Under the pieces are notes generated by a model. That model was not told the DNA's origin. It did no database searches and worked only from the letters and a program-made list of their open reading frames with translations. This document shows positions 43,760 to 53,068 of a stretch of 64,000 nt of DNA, piece after piece. The position numbers and the translations under genes are program-made. Positions within the stretch are counted from its first letter, which is position 1. Every line of letters starts with the position of its first letter. The DNA lies in the NCBI GenBank assembly GCA_028285595.1, contig JANQOW010000052.1:1-64000 (forward strand), written 5' to 3'. The stretch is from Hyphomicrobiales bacterium. GTDB taxonomy: Bacteria > Pseudomonadota > Alphaproteobacteria > Rhizobiales > CAJQND01.

Positions 43760-45679
43760 ATGCCGAACCTAACCTTCCCGGATGGGAACTCCCGACATAT
43801 TGAATCTGGATTGAGCGGCGCGGACGTCGCAGCCTCGATCTCCAAGTCATTGGCCAAGAAGGCCGTGGCTGTGAAGCTTGACGGCGAGTTGTGCGATCTG
43901 TCCGACCCGATTACGCAAGATGCCGCCATTGAAATCGTCACCCGCGATGATGACGCGGCCTTGGAACTGATCCGCCATGATGCAGCTCATGTGATGGCTG
44001 AGGCCGTGCAGGAGCTCTATCCCGGCACGCAAGTGACCATTGGCCCGGTGATCGAGAACGGTTTTTACTACGACTTTGCGCGCAACGAGCCCTTCAGCCC
44101 GGAAGATTTTGACGCCATCGAAAAAAAGATGCGCGAGATCATCCAGCGCAACGCACCCTTTACCAAGGAATATTGGTCGCGGGAGAAAGCCAAGGAAGTG
44201 TTCTCCGAGAAGGGCGAAGCTTACAAGGTTGAGTTGGTGGACGCGATCCCCGCAGGCGAAGACCTGAAGATCTACCATCAGGGCGACTGGTTTGACTTGT
44301 GCCGCGGGCCGCACCTGCCGTCTACCGGCAAGATCGGCACCGCATTCAAGCTGATGAAAGTGGCCGGCGCCTATTGGCGCGGCGACAGCAACAACCAGAT
44401 GCTGACGCGCATCTACGGCACAGCCTGGGCCGATGACAAGCAGCTCAAGGCTTATTTGCATGCCCTGGAAGAAGCTGAAAAGCGCGACCACAGGCGCCTT
44501 GGGCGCGAGATGGATCTGTTCCATTTCCAGGAGGAGGCGCCAGGATCCGTGTTCTGGCACCCGAAAGGCTGGACCTTCTTCCAGACGCTCATTTCGTACA
44601 TGCGCCGGCGCCAGGAGAAGGCGGGCTACATGGAGGTCAACTCCCCCGACATGATGGACCGTGCCCTTTGGGAAGAGTCCGGCCACTGGGAGAAGTTCCG
44701 CGAGAACATGTTCACCACCGAGACGGAGGATGAGCGCACGTTCGCGTTCAAGCCGATGAACTGTCCGGGCCATGTGCAGATCTTCAAGCATGGATTGAAG
44801 AGCTACCGCGATTTACCTTTGCTGATGGCGGAGTTCGGGAAAGTGCACCGCTATGAACCTTCCGGCGCGCTGCACGGGTTGATGCGCGTACGCTCGTTCA
44901 CGCAGGATGATGCGCACATTTTCTGCACCCAGGAACAAATCACCGAAGAGTGCGTTGAGGTGCATCAGTTGATGCTCTCAATCTACGAGGATTTCGGTTT
45001 CGAGAATGTGGTGATCAAATTCTCTGACCGGCCCGAGAAACGGGTGGGCTCAGATGAAGTCTGGGATGCAGCGGAAAAGGCGCTCAAGCATGCGGTCGAC
45101 GTCGCCGGCGGCGATGTGGAGTTCAATCCGGGCGAGGGCGCGTTTTACGGGCCCAAGCTGGAATATGTGCTGCGCGATGCAATCGGCCGTGACTGGCAAT
45201 GCGGCACCCTGCAGGTGGATTTCAATCTGCCGGACCGGTTCGGTGCGTTCTACATGGACTCAAACGGTGAGAAGGTGACGCCCGTCATGCTGCACCGCGC
45301 CATGTTCGGCTCACTTGAACGCTTTAGCGGCATCTTGATCGAGCACCATGCGGGGCACTTCCCGCTGTGGTTGGCGCCGCTGCAGGTGATGGTGTGTCCA
45401 ATCACCAGCGAAGCAAACGAGTATGCGCTGGACGTATTGGATGAGCTGCGCGTGGCCGGGCTTCATGCGGAAGCAGATTTGCGCAACGAGAAGATCAACT
45501 ACAAGGTACGCGAGCATTCTGTGACAAAGGTTCCCGTAATTGTGGTGGTTGGGATGCGCGAAGTTGAGGAGCGTTCGGTGAATATTCGCCGCCTTGGATC
45601 CAAGCAACAAACCGCAATGAGCCTTAGCGATGCGCTGGTTTCTCTGCAAATCGAAGCAACGCCTCCGGACATGCGCTGA
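43760..45679 (+). CDS. thrS: Threonyl-tRNA synthetase
   Basis: 639 residues from the ATG at 43760 with AGGAG 8 bp upstream. Domain order is standard: TGS (~1-60), editing/SAD domain with [11 protein letters not shown] and a GPHLPSTG motif, class II catalytic core and C-terminal anticodon-binding domain. The zinc and active-site residues are in [24 protein letters not shown] and [14 protein letters not shown]. It charges tRNA-Thr and hydrolyses mischarged Ser-tRNA-Thr. It appears monocistronic. Confidence 0.97.
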   Translation: MPNLTFPDGNSRHIESGLSGADVAASISKSLAKKAVAVKLDGELCDLSDPITQDAAIEIVTRDDDAALELIRHDAAHVMAEAVQELYPGTQVTIGPVIENGFYYDFARNEPFSPEDFDAIEKKMREIIQRNAPFTKEYWSREKAKEVFSEKGEAYKVELVDAIPAGEDLKIYHQGDWFDLCRGPHLPSTGKIGTAFKLMKVAGAYWRGDSNNQMLTRIYGTAWADDKQLKAYLHALEEAEKRDHRRLGREMDLFHFQEEAPGSVFWHPKGWTFFQTLISYMRRRQEKAGYMEVNSPDMMDRALWEESGHWEKFRENMFTTETEDERTFAFKPMNCPGHVQIFKHGLKSYRDLPLLMAEFGKVHRYEPSGALHGLMRVRSFTQDDAHIFCTQEQITEECVEVHQLMLSIYEDFGFENVVIKFSDRPEKRVGSDEVWDAAEKALKHAVDVAGGDVEFNPGEGAFYGPKLEYVLRDAIGRDWQCGTLQVDFNLPDRFGAFYMDSNGEKVTPVMLHRAMFGSLERFSGILIEHHAGHFPLWLAPLQVMVCPITSEANEYALDVLDELRVAGLHAEADLRNEKINYKVREHSVTKVPVIVVVGMREVEERSVNIRRLGSKQQTAMSLSDALVSLQIEATPPDMR

Positions 45680-45804
45680 GAAAACTGAAACATTTCTGTC
45701 AAGGTTATATTAAGCCAAGCTAAATGCCTTTGCGCTAGCTCTACCTCTCGATCAACACCGTGATTGCGTAAAGATTACGGGTCTTGTGAGTAGAGTGAGT
45801 AAGC

Positions 45805-47193
45805 GTGGGCCTCCAAGCTGTCCTTAATGTGCTGCCGGCAGAGCTGCGCGGCCGTGTGTCTGAGTTGGCCAAGGGCGAGGGTGAGGCCGCACGGTCCGGG
45901 CGCAATGCGCTTGAAGTCTATGCGATCCGCGTCTTTTCCGCCGGCATTGCCTTTCTCTCGCACATCGTGCTCGCCCGCTGGCTGGGCGCGCACGAGTTCG
46001 GCATCTTCACTTATGTGTGGATCTGGGTCCTGGTCATCGGCAGTCTGTGTGCCATCGGCTTCGACACCACGGTTTTGCGCTTTGCGCAGGAATATCAGAC
46101 CAAGAAGGCGTTTGATTACCTGCGCGGCTTCCTGTTCTGCGGGCGCATGGTGGCGTTTGGCATCGGTACGGTGAGCGCGGGACTGGGGATCGGATTGATC
46201 ACCCTGTGGCCTGATGTGGTCGATCCAACTTACCGGAATGCCCTGGTTCTGGCCCTGTGCTGTGTGCCGGCCTTTGCTCTGATGGATTATCTGGACGGCG
46301 TCGGGCGTTCTCAGTCCTGGATGCGGCTGGCGCTGATCCCACCCTATATCCTCAGGCCGGTTCTGATCTTTGCCTTTTTTGCCCTGGCCGTGATGGCAGG
46401 GTTTGATGTTCGCGGTGAAACGGCGGTGATGGCCGCCATCGCCGCCACGTGGGGCGCCTGCCTGGTGCAATATCTGCTGCAGCGCCGGGCGCTCGCGAAA
46501 ATCGTTCCGGCTGGCCCGAGACGGTTCAAGGTCGGTTTCTGGGTGTCTGTGTCCGTGCCTCTGGTCATGATTGACGCGTTTGAGCTGTTGATGACCAATC
46601 TCGACACACTTCTGCTCCAGCTCTTTGTCTCACCTGATCAAATCGCCATCTACTTTGCTGCCGCACGCACCACGGCATTGATCGCGTTCGTTCAATTCGC
46701 CGTGACAGCTGCGTTCCTGCCGCGCATTGCCGCCGCCTTTGCGGAGAACGACTATTCCGCTCTGTCGCACTATCTGCGCACGGGGTGCAAGTGGACCTTC
46801 TGGCCGTCCCTGGTCGGAACCTTGGGGCTGGTTGCCCTTGGAAAACCGTTGCTTTGGCTGTTTGGACCGGAGTTCACCGCCGGCTATGGGGCGCTTCTCA
46901 TTTTGCTGGTGGGAGTCATGGCGCGGGCCGCCGCCGGACCCTCGCAAGGGGTGCTCGTGCTCACGGGCCGCCAGAAGATGGCAGCAGGCATTTCGTTTGC
47001 GACTTTAATTCTTAATGCTGGCCTGAATCTTGCGTTGATCCCCTCATACGGATTGCTGGGCGCGGCGGTTGCCACGTCGGCAGCATTTGCGTTGGAGGCC
47101 CTTGCCGCCATGTACGTGGCGCACAAGGTCATCCGCCAAAGCGTGGAAAGAGAACAAAAAAGAGGCGCAGATGAGCAGCTCGCTCTCTCATAG
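45805..47193 (+). CDS. Oligosaccharide flippase / lipopolysaccharide biosynthesis membrane protein
   Basis: 462 residues from a GTG, with 12 or more hydrophobic helices. The opening RNALEVYAIRVFSAGIAFLSHIVLARWLGAHEFG is that of MOP-superfamily polysaccharide exporters (Wzx type), with GPEFTAGYGALLILLVGVMARAAAGP and FATLILNAGLNLALIPSYGLLGAA near the end. Such proteins move lipid-linked oligosaccharides across the inner membrane. The next gene starts within its last codons, and a third gene overlaps the second, so a three-gene envelope operon is likely. No glycosyltransferase or polymerase is in the window. Confidence 0.88.
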   Translation: MGLQAVLNVLPAELRGRVSELAKGEGEAARSGRNALEVYAIRVFSAGIAFLSHIVLARWLGAHEFGIFTYVWIWVLVIGSLCAIGFDTTVLRFAQEYQTKKAFDYLRGFLFCGRMVAFGIGTVSAGLGIGLITLWPDVVDPTYRNALVLALCCVPAFALMDYLDGVGRSQSWMRLALIPPYILRPVLIFAFFALAVMAGFDVRGETAVMAAIAATWGACLVQYLLQRRALAKIVPAGPRRFKVGFWVSVSVPLVMIDAFELLMTNLDTLLLQLFVSPDQIAIYFAAARTTALIAFVQFAVTAAFLPRIAAAFAENDYSALSHYLRTGCKWTFWPSLVGTLGLVALGKPLLWLFGPEFTAGYGALLILLVGVMARAAAGPSQGVLVLTGRQKMAAGISFATLILNAGLNLALIPSYGLLGAAVATSAAFALEALAAMYVAHKVIRQSVEREQKRGADEQLALS

Positions 47194-48376
47194 CCAACAA
47201 GGCTGGCTTGTTCCGGATCTGGCAGACGCCCTCAACGGCGGAGCAGGGGCTCTGCAAACGGGGACGACCACCGATGCGGAGGCCGCCTGGTGTGCTGAGC
47301 TTGATCAGACCATGCTGGTCCCGGCGCTGTCCGGCCGAGCCGATTGGCTGCGCCCGGTTATCCGGCATATGGGTTCAGCGCGTACGCCGCTTGTGATTGC
47401 CACCACCGCTGTGGATGCGGCCGGGGGCGGCAAGCTCACCGGCCGCTTTGCCTTTGAGAAAGTGAATTTCCGCTGGGCGGCGCCCATGCCCGTTCTGTTG
47501 GATTGGCAGAACCCGCTTTTCCTGTCCGGTGCGCCTATGGTTGTGGCGCGCGATGGGGCAGCCTCCGCCTTCACCTCCATGTTGAAAGCTGCCGGCGAGC
47601 AGGGCGCGCGGGCGGTGATCTTGAAAGAGGTCACCTTGAGCGAGGAGATGATCGCAGCGCTTCAGAGCTCCGGTGCCACATGGTGCACCACTGACACAGC
47701 CGAGCGGGCGGCACTGGTGTGCGGCCAATCCTATGACGAGTGGTTCTCCGGCAATTTCAGCCGAAAGCGCCGAAAGGAATATCGGCGCCTGCACAACCGC
47801 TTATCAGAGACCGGCCGTTTGGTGACCCATCGCTTTGAGCAGAGCGAAGACCCTCAGCCGTGGATTTCCGAATTCCTCGACCTGGAGAGCAGCGGCTGGA
47901 AAGGCGAGCGCGGCACGGCTATGGCGTGCGATCAGAAACAGCGCAGCGCCGTCTCCGAAGCGCTGTTGGCCTTGGCGCATAGCGGCGATCTCTTGTTCTG
48001 GAAGCTGAGCCTGGATGACCGTCCGATCGCGATGTTGTTTGCCATCAAATGTGGTGACAGCGCGGGGCTTGGGAAGATCGCCTTCGATGAAGGCCTCAGC
48101 GCTTATTCTCCCGGTGTCTTGCTGATCTTGGAAGCGACCCGCGATCTGCTGTCGACACCAGGCATCAAGCTGGTGGATTCTCACGCCATTCCCGATCATC
48201 CCATGATCAACAATATCTGGCGCGACCGGGTTCCCATTGCAGATCTCATGCTGGCAACCCCCGGCACGCCGAAAGGGCTTTTCACCTTGATGCGGCACGC
48301 CGAGGAAAAGCGTCACGACCTGCGTCAACTGGCCAAGACCATGTATCACCGACATCTTAAGCGAGGAACCAAATGA
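47171..48376 (+). CDS. GNAT (BcsL/CelD-like) acyltransferase family protein
   Basis: 401 residues from the ATG at 47171 inside the flippase end. The family core SGNFSRKRRKEYRRLHNRLSETG is followed by FLDLESSGWKGERGTAM and KLSLDDRPIAMLFAIKCGDSAGLGKIAFDEGLSAYSPGVLLILEATRDLL, as in the CelD/BcsL acetyltransferase group linked to exopolysaccharides. Overlap with the flippase gene upstream and an ATGA overlap with the cupin gene downstream indicate one transcript. The likely job is acylation of a surface glycan, but the acceptor is unknown. Confidence 0.82.
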   Translation: MSSSLSHSQQGWLVPDLADALNGGAGALQTGTTTDAEAAWCAELDQTMLVPALSGRADWLRPVIRHMGSARTPLVIATTAVDAAGGGKLTGRFAFEKVNFRWAAPMPVLLDWQNPLFLSGAPMVVARDGAASAFTSMLKAAGEQGARAVILKEVTLSEEMIAALQSSGATWCTTDTAERAALVCGQSYDEWFSGNFSRKRRKEYRRLHNRLSETGRLVTHRFEQSEDPQPWISEFLDLESSGWKGERGTAMACDQKQRSAVSEALLALAHSGDLLFWKLSLDDRPIAMLFAIKCGDSAGLGKIAFDEGLSAYSPGVLLILEATRDLLSTPGIKLVDSHAIPDHPMINNIWRDRVPIADLMLATPGTPKGLFTLMRHAEEKRHDLRQLAKTMYHRHLKRGTK

Positions 48377-49296
48377 GCCTTCTCACCCTGGATACCGCGA
48401 ACGCTAAAACCAACCTTCATCAGCACCCGTTTCAGCTCGATCACGCTTTGTCGGACCATCAGCTTTTTACCTTGGAGCGCCTTGTGGACCTTGCCTCCAA
48501 GATGCCGCGCGACAAGATCGAGTACAATTCAGGCAAGGTCGACATCAATCAGGATCCCGACACCACGCCCCAGGTGAACCTGGAACCCGCTCAGGTGATC
48601 CGGGAAATCGAAACCTGCGGCGCCTGGCTTGTGATCAAGAACGTGGAGAGCGAACCGGCCTATCGGGCGCTCCTGGCGGAGTTTATCGGCGAGTTATCGG
48701 ACGCGTCCGGGCTGGAAGCTGAGATGTTTGAGGATCTGCAAGGGTTCATCTTCATCTCCTCTGCGGGGTCAACCACCCCGTTTCACATCGATGCCGAAGA
48801 GAACATTCTTGTGCAGATCTCCGGTGACAAGAAAGTGCATGTGTTTGAGAACGAAGACCGCAGCCTGGTGAGCGAGGGGGAAATGGAGATTTCGCCGGAT
48901 GGTCACCGCAATATGCACTATCAGCCCTCCCACGAAGAGCGTGCGGCCGTGTTCAATCTCAAAGAGGGCGATGCGGTCCACATTCCCTACATGCAGCCCC
49001 ATTGGGTGGGCACGGGCGAGCGCTATTGCATTTCGATGGCCATGACCTGGAAGACGCCCGAGGTCAGGCGCCTCAACAAGATCCGCTTCATGAACGGCAC
49101 CCTGCGCCGCTATGGCTGGGTGCAGAACCCGCCTGGCCATTCGGCCCTTGCAGATGGGGCGAAGGTGCTGATGCACGATATGGTCCGCGCGGTGCTGGAC
49201 CCAATCCGGCGGTCAGAAAAAGCGCGGCGCTGGTTGCGCGGGCTGATTTATGGGCGCAAGGCCAACTACTACTACGAGGCCGGCCACAAGGCTTAA
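48373..49296 (+). CDS. JmjC-like cupin protein (putative Fe(II)/2-oxoglutarate oxygenase)
   Basis: 307 residues starting on the ATGA at 48373. The cupin-8/JmjC-like core shows the H-x-D iron motif in GSTTPFHIDAEENILVQISGDKKVHVFE and the distal His in GDAVHIPYMQPHWVGTGERYCISMAMTW. Human and bacterial relatives hydroxylate proteins or small molecules; here a glycan, lipid or envelope protein substrate is suggested only by the flippase and acyltransferase partners. Its TAA stop shares the palindrome TTAA (49293-49296) with the stop of the convergent dinB gene. Confidence 0.75.
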   Translation: MSLLTLDTANAKTNLHQHPFQLDHALSDHQLFTLERLVDLASKMPRDKIEYNSGKVDINQDPDTTPQVNLEPAQVIREIETCGAWLVIKNVESEPAYRALLAEFIGELSDASGLEAEMFEDLQGFIFISSAGSTTPFHIDAEENILVQISGDKKVHVFENEDRSLVSEGEMEISPDGHRNMHYQPSHEERAAVFNLKEGDAVHIPYMQPHWVGTGERYCISMAMTWKTPEVRRLNKIRFMNGTLRRYGWVQNPPGHSALADGAKVLMHDMVRAVLDPIRRSEKARRWLRGLIYGRKANYYYEAGHKA

Positions 49297-50576
49297 GGAC
49301 TGCCGGGTTTCAACGCACGTCCCTTGCCCACAGCCTCGCGCCCGAAGCGGGAGCGTACCTTGTCCATCGCCCTTTCCACATCGGCGCGCTTTGCTGCGCC
49401 CGGATCCAAAAGGCTGACCGGGTCGGCCAGAGCTTCAGAGCACAAGCCCGATATACCTATGCCTAAGAGCCGGAAGGGCGTGCCGTTCGCTTCGCGTTCC
49501 AACAGGGGGCGGGCGGCCTTGAACATCACGTCGGCCAGTTGAGTGGGTTCGGCCAGCTTCCGGTTGCGGGTGAGGATCTGGAACTTCGCTGTCTTGAGCT
49601 TCAAGACCACTGTGTGGCCGGCGAGCCCGGATTTCTTGGCGCGTTGTGAGACCCGTTCCGCCTGGCCCCAGAGTTTGCGTTCCAGCTCTTTGAAGTCTGC
49701 AATGTCCACGTTGAACGTTGTTTCCGAGGAGATGCTCTTGGCCCCGCCGCGGCTGTCCACGGTGCGGCTGTCTTCGCCGCGCGAGAGATGGTAGAGCCGC
49801 GATCCCATGGAGCCATAGCGCTTCATCAGGTCGGGCTTTTCCATGATCTGGAGCTGGTTCACGCTGCGAATGCCGTCCTTGGCCAGTTTCTTCTGCATGG
49901 CCTTACCCACGCCCCAGATCTTGGAGACCGGCAGAGCGGCCAGGATCGACTTGGTGTCCTCAACCCCGATGATGGAAAAACCCCGGGGCTTGTCGAAGTC
50001 AGATGCCAGCTTGGCCAGAAACTTGTTGTGCGAGAGCCCAATGGAAACGGTGATGCCGATTTCATCTTCGATGGTCTTGGCGAGCTTCGCCAGCGTTACA
50101 GCCGCCGGCGCATGGTGCAGGCGCTCCGTGCCGGTGAGATCCATGAAGGCTTCATCAATGGAGAGCGGTTCGACCAGCGGGGTGAGTTCGCGCATCAGAT
50201 CGCGCACCTCGCGGCCCACCTTGGTGTATTTCTCCATATTGGGCCGAATGACCGTGGCCTCCGGGCAGGCTTTCAAGGCTTTGAACATGGGCTGGGCCGA
50301 GCCGACACCGCGGATGCGGGCAATGTAGCAGGCCGTGGAGACGACGCCCCTGCGCCCGCCGCCGATGATCAGGGGCTTGTCTCTCAGTTCCGGATTGTCG
50401 CGCTTTTCCACCGCCGCATAGAAGGCGTCGCAGTCGAGATGGGCGATCGTCAGAGCGTTGAGCTCCCGGTGGCGCAGGATGCGCGGCATGTGGCAGGCGC
50501 GGCAGCGCTTGTCGGACGGCGCAGCCGGCGTGAAACAGTCGCGGCAAAATCCGGGGAGCTGATCCGTCTCGGTCAT
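49293..50576 (-). CDS. dinB: DNA polymerase IV (Y family) with N-terminal zinc ribbon
   Basis: 427 residues from the ATG at 50576. An N-terminal four-Cys motif, FCRDCFTPAAPSDKRCRACH, precedes the Y-family palm (IAHLDCDAFYAAVEKRD with catalytic Asp, and PLSIDEAFMDLTG with Asp-Glu). Fingers and little-finger regions follow (TVSIGLSHNKFLAKLASDFDKP, ETTFNVDIADFKELERKLWG). The zinc ribbon is typical for rhizobial DinB homologues. It carries out error-prone translesion synthesis. No LexA box was recognised upstream. Confidence 0.93.
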   Translation of the reverse strand: MTETDQLPGFCRDCFTPAAPSDKRCRACHMPRILRHRELNALTIAHLDCDAFYAAVEKRDNPELRDKPLIIGGGRRGVVSTACYIARIRGVGSAQPMFKALKACPEATVIRPNMEKYTKVGREVRDLMRELTPLVEPLSIDEAFMDLTGTERLHHAPAAVTLAKLAKTIEDEIGITVSIGLSHNKFLAKLASDFDKPRGFSIIGVEDTKSILAALPVSKIWGVGKAMQKKLAKDGIRSVNQLQIMEKPDLMKRYGSMGSRLYHLSRGEDSRTVDSRGGAKSISSETTFNVDIADFKELERKLWGQAERVSQRAKKSGLAGHTVVLKLKTAKFQILTRNRKLAEPTQLADVMFKAARPLLEREANGTPFRLLGIGISGLCSEALADPVSLLDPGAAKRADVERAMDKVRSRFGREAVGKGRALKPGSP

Positions 50577-50644
50577 GATGGCTTTGACTTTATGCCGCTT
50601 GAAGGGTGGCTTGCAATCAGATGCCGACGTTGAGCGGCCAAGTG

Positions 50645-51547
50645 TTACCAGAGCCAAGCCGCGCCGCGCACGCCGGAGGCATCGCCGTGCACGGGCGGAA
50701 GGATCTTTGTGGTCACGTGATCGGAGAAGATGAAGGGCTCCATCAAGCGCGGCAGGTCGTTGTAAAGATGCGGCATGTTCGACAGGCCGCCGCCCAAAAC
50801 GATCACCTCAGGGTCCAGCAGGTTGCACACGGCCGCCAAGCCGCGCCCCAGCCGGCCCGCGTGGCGCTGCAGAGTGGCGCGGCTGGCTTCATCACCTGCT
50901 TCGGCGCGCTCAACAATCTCTTCAGCCTTCAGGGTTTGGCCGCTGACCGCCAGGTGGTCGCGGGCAAGACCGGGCCCGGACAGCCAGGTCTCCTGACAGC
51001 CGCGCAAGCCGCACCAGCATTTGGGACCCGGCACTTCCGTCACATCCGGCCAGGGCAGGGGATTGTGGCCCCATTCTCCACCAATGCCGTTCGCCCCGTC
51101 CACCAGCTCGCCCGCGATGACGACCCCGCCACCGCAGCCTGTGCCGATGATGACGCCGAACACCGAGTGTGCTCCTTGGCCCGCGCCGTCCGTGGCTTCA
51201 GACAGGGCAAAGCAGTTGGCGTCATTGGCGAGGCGCACGGGGCGGTCCATGATGGCTTCAACATCTTTGGCAAGCGGCTTGCCGTTCATCCAGACCGAGT
51301 TTGAGTTCCGCAAGAGCCCTGTGGTGGGAGAGATCGAGCCTGGCGTGCCCATTCCGACGCTTGCGCGCGCGCCGGCTGCCCGATCAGCCTCTTCCACCAG
51401 GTCACGCAAGGCCTCCAGTGTGGCGCGATAATCCGGGGCCGGTGTGGGGATGCGCTTTTCAAAGAGGATCTGGCCACCGTCGCCCAGCATGACGATTTCG
51501 ATTTTCGTGCCGCCGAGATCAATGCCGGTCCGTGGGCCGCGTGCCAC
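50645..51547 (-). CDS. ROK family sugar kinase
   Basis: 300 residues from the GTG at 51547, supported by AAGG 9 bases upstream; the longer frame from 51604 overlaps the HAD gene. ATP-binding GIDLGGTKIEIVML, catalytic LANDANCFALSEA, the ROK phosphate motif IGTGCGGGVVIAGELVDGANGIGGEWGHNPL, and the zinc motif CWCGLRGCQET. ROK enzymes phosphorylate glucose, fructose, N-acetylhexosamines or similar sugars; without a helix-turn-helix it is a kinase, not a NagC-type repressor. It begins 5 bp after the HAD gene stop. Confidence 0.9.
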   Translation of the reverse strand: MARGPRTGIDLGGTKIEIVMLGDGGQILFEKRIPTPAPDYRATLEALRDLVEEADRAAGARASVGMGTPGSISPTTGLLRNSNSVWMNGKPLAKDVEAIMDRPVRLANDANCFALSEATDGAGQGAHSVFGVIIGTGCGGGVVIAGELVDGANGIGGEWGHNPLPWPDVTEVPGPKCWCGLRGCQETWLSGPGLARDHLAVSGQTLKAEEIVERAEAGDEASRATLQRHAGRLGRGLAAVCNLLDPEVIVLGGGLSNMPHLYNDLPRLMEPFIFSDHVTTKILPPVHGDASGVRGAAWLW

Positions 51548-51552
51548 CTGCT

Positions 51553-52212
51553 TTAGCCTTTTTGCGAGATGGCCTGGCGGATATGGTCGTGGCCCTCTTC
51601 CCAATTGTCCACACTGGCAATAATACCATTAAGGTCAGGCAGATGCTGGCGAAACCGGTGATCTTGCATGAAATGCAGAATGTGGACCTCAGGGGCATGC
51701 GTGGCCACGGAGTTCACATTGCTGGGCGTGTCGTCGATGAAGACGATTTCCGCGCTCATCTGGTTGCTCAAATGCTTCACCGTCGGGCCCTTGGGACCGG
51801 AGTTGGAGACCACCGGAAAGTGGATCCCATGGCCCGACAGGTTACTGATCCGGTCGAGCCGGTAGGCGTCAGGCATGTTTGTGAGCATGATGACCTGAGC
51901 GTCCTCGGCCAACGCGTCCAACGCCTCATCGGCCCCGTCAATCAGCTCAAGATGGCCCGTTTTTTCGCTGAAGAACCGCTCCAGCATGCCGCCCACTTCA
52001 GAGCCGGGCAGAGGGGCATGGCCGCCCGCATATTTGATATTGCCGTTCAGGGCGAAGCTGGCGGGGTCGAGCCACAGGCCGTTTTCCTCTAAAAACCCCT
52101 CTAATCCGCGCAAAAAATGCACCACCACTTCGTCCACATCACAGATGATGAGGGGCTGATCTGCGTTCAGCTTCAACTCTTTGAGCTGCTCTATGGTGAC
52201 CGGATTGATCAT
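51553..52212 (-). CDS. HAD-superfamily hydrolase
   Basis: 219 residues. HAD motifs are visible: ICDVDEVVVHFLRG (nucleophile Asp, DxD), VIMLTNMPDAYRLDR (motif II Thr), SGPKGPTVKHLS (motif III Lys) and EIVFIDDTPSNVNSV (motif IV Asp pair). A phosphatase acting on a small phosphorylated metabolite is likely. It starts on the ATGA overlapping the DUF3572 gene and is followed 5 bp later by the ROK kinase, a pairing that may balance a sugar phosphate pool. The substrate is unknown. Confidence 0.88.
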   Translation of the reverse strand: MINPVTIEQLKELKLNADQPLIICDVDEVVVHFLRGLEGFLEENGLWLDPASFALNGNIKYAGGHAPLPGSEVGGMLERFFSEKTGHLELIDGADEALDALAEDAQVIMLTNMPDAYRLDRISNLSGHGIHFPVVSNSGPKGPTVKHLSNQMSAEIVFIDDTPSNVNSVATHAPEVHILHFMQDHRFRQHLPDLNGIIASVDNWEEGHDHIRQAISQKG

Positions 52213-52481
52213 TGGGGCTCCTGGGCGCCAGGCAGGGCGCGGCGGGCTTTCTGTGCGTCTTCAACACCAATGCCCTGTGATTCGGCGAACAGGAACAACA
52301 GGCTCTCATCTGAGAGCAGGTAGTCCACCACGCCGGCCAGAAACTGGGGATCAGACGCGTTCTGGCGCAAGCTTTCAGGGCCGACGCCGGAAATGGCCAA
52401 AAACCGCCCCAATCGCTCAGGGTCGGAGGCCAGGAAGCCGAGTGCGTTGATGGCCAGGATTTCTGCGGATTTCTGCTCCAC
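52209..52481 (-). CDS. DUF3572 family protein
   Basis: 90 residues from a GTG. The helical sequence EILAINALGFLASDPERLGRFLAISGVGPESLR is the DUF3572 hallmark, and the family is almost limited to Alphaproteobacteria. It often sits next to divK, as here (divergent, 211 bp away). No function is known. Overlap with the HAD gene by ATGA shows translational coupling. Confidence 0.85.
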   Translation of the reverse strand: MEQKSAEILAINALGFLASDPERLGRFLAISGVGPESLRQNASDPQFLAGVVDYLLSDESLLFLFAESQGIGVEDAQKARRALPGAQEPQ

Positions 52482-52620
52482 TGCGCGTCCTATGTGGTTT
52501 GTGACCTTGATGAAGTGGCAAGATTAATCAGTTCGTTACCAAATACGGCTCTAATCGTCGATGACCAAGAAACGGAATCGACGTAAAGAATGTCGGGACG
52601 CCGTGTAGAGCGCCGCTCGG

Positions 52621-52653
52621 GGGGACGCCGCAAGCTACAAGAAACGCGTCCCC
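52621..52653. promoter_or_regulatory. Inverted repeat upstream of divK
   Basis: GGGGACGC (52621-52628) and GCGTCCCC (52646-52653) are perfect 8-bp arms with 17 bp between them. AACGCGTC is repeated nearby (52643-52650 and 52663-52670), and AGATATAC at 52671 is a possible -10 element. Together they suggest an operator or leader structure for divK; the binding factor is unknown. Confidence 0.4.
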
Positions 52654-52692
52654 TGTAACAAAAACGCGTCAGATATACGCGGGAGTGGGCCC

Positions 52693-53064
52693 TTGTCGAA
52701 AACGGTCCTCATTGTTGAAGACAACGAGCTGAACATGAAACTCTTTCATGATCTGCTGGAAGCTCACGGCTACTCCACATTGCAAACCTATGATGGCCTG
52801 GCCGCGCTCGACATGGCACGCGAGCACCGGCCCGATCTTATCTTGATGGACATACAGCTACCGGAAGTCTCCGGTTTGGAAGTGACCAAGTGGCTGAAGG
52901 AAGATGAAGGTTTGCGCGAGATACCGGTGATTGCCGTCACCGCATTCGCCATGAAGGGCGATGAAGAGAAGATCAGGGAAGGCGGCTGTGAGGCCTATAT
53001 TTCAAAACCGATTTCGGTGACCCACTTCCTTGAGACCGTTGATGGATTCTTGGTAGAGGCTTGA
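52693..53064 (+). CDS. divK: Single-domain response regulator DivK
   Basis: 123 residues from a TTG with GGAG upstream. A complete receiver domain with the acidic pocket in LIVEDNELN, phospho-acceptor D53 in LILMDIQLP, Thr in IAVTAFAM and Lys in YISKPIS, and no output domain. This sequence and the following pleD gene match the Caulobacter pair. DivK with PleC and DivJ controls the CckA-CtrA pathway and cell polarity. pleD starts 4 bp after the stop. Confidence 0.95.
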   Translation: MSKTVLIVEDNELNMKLFHDLLEAHGYSTLQTYDGLAALDMAREHRPDLILMDIQLPEVSGLEVTKWLKEDEGLREIPVIAVTAFAMKGDEEKIREGGCEAYISKPISVTHFLETVDGFLVEA

Positions 53065-53068
53065 GCCC

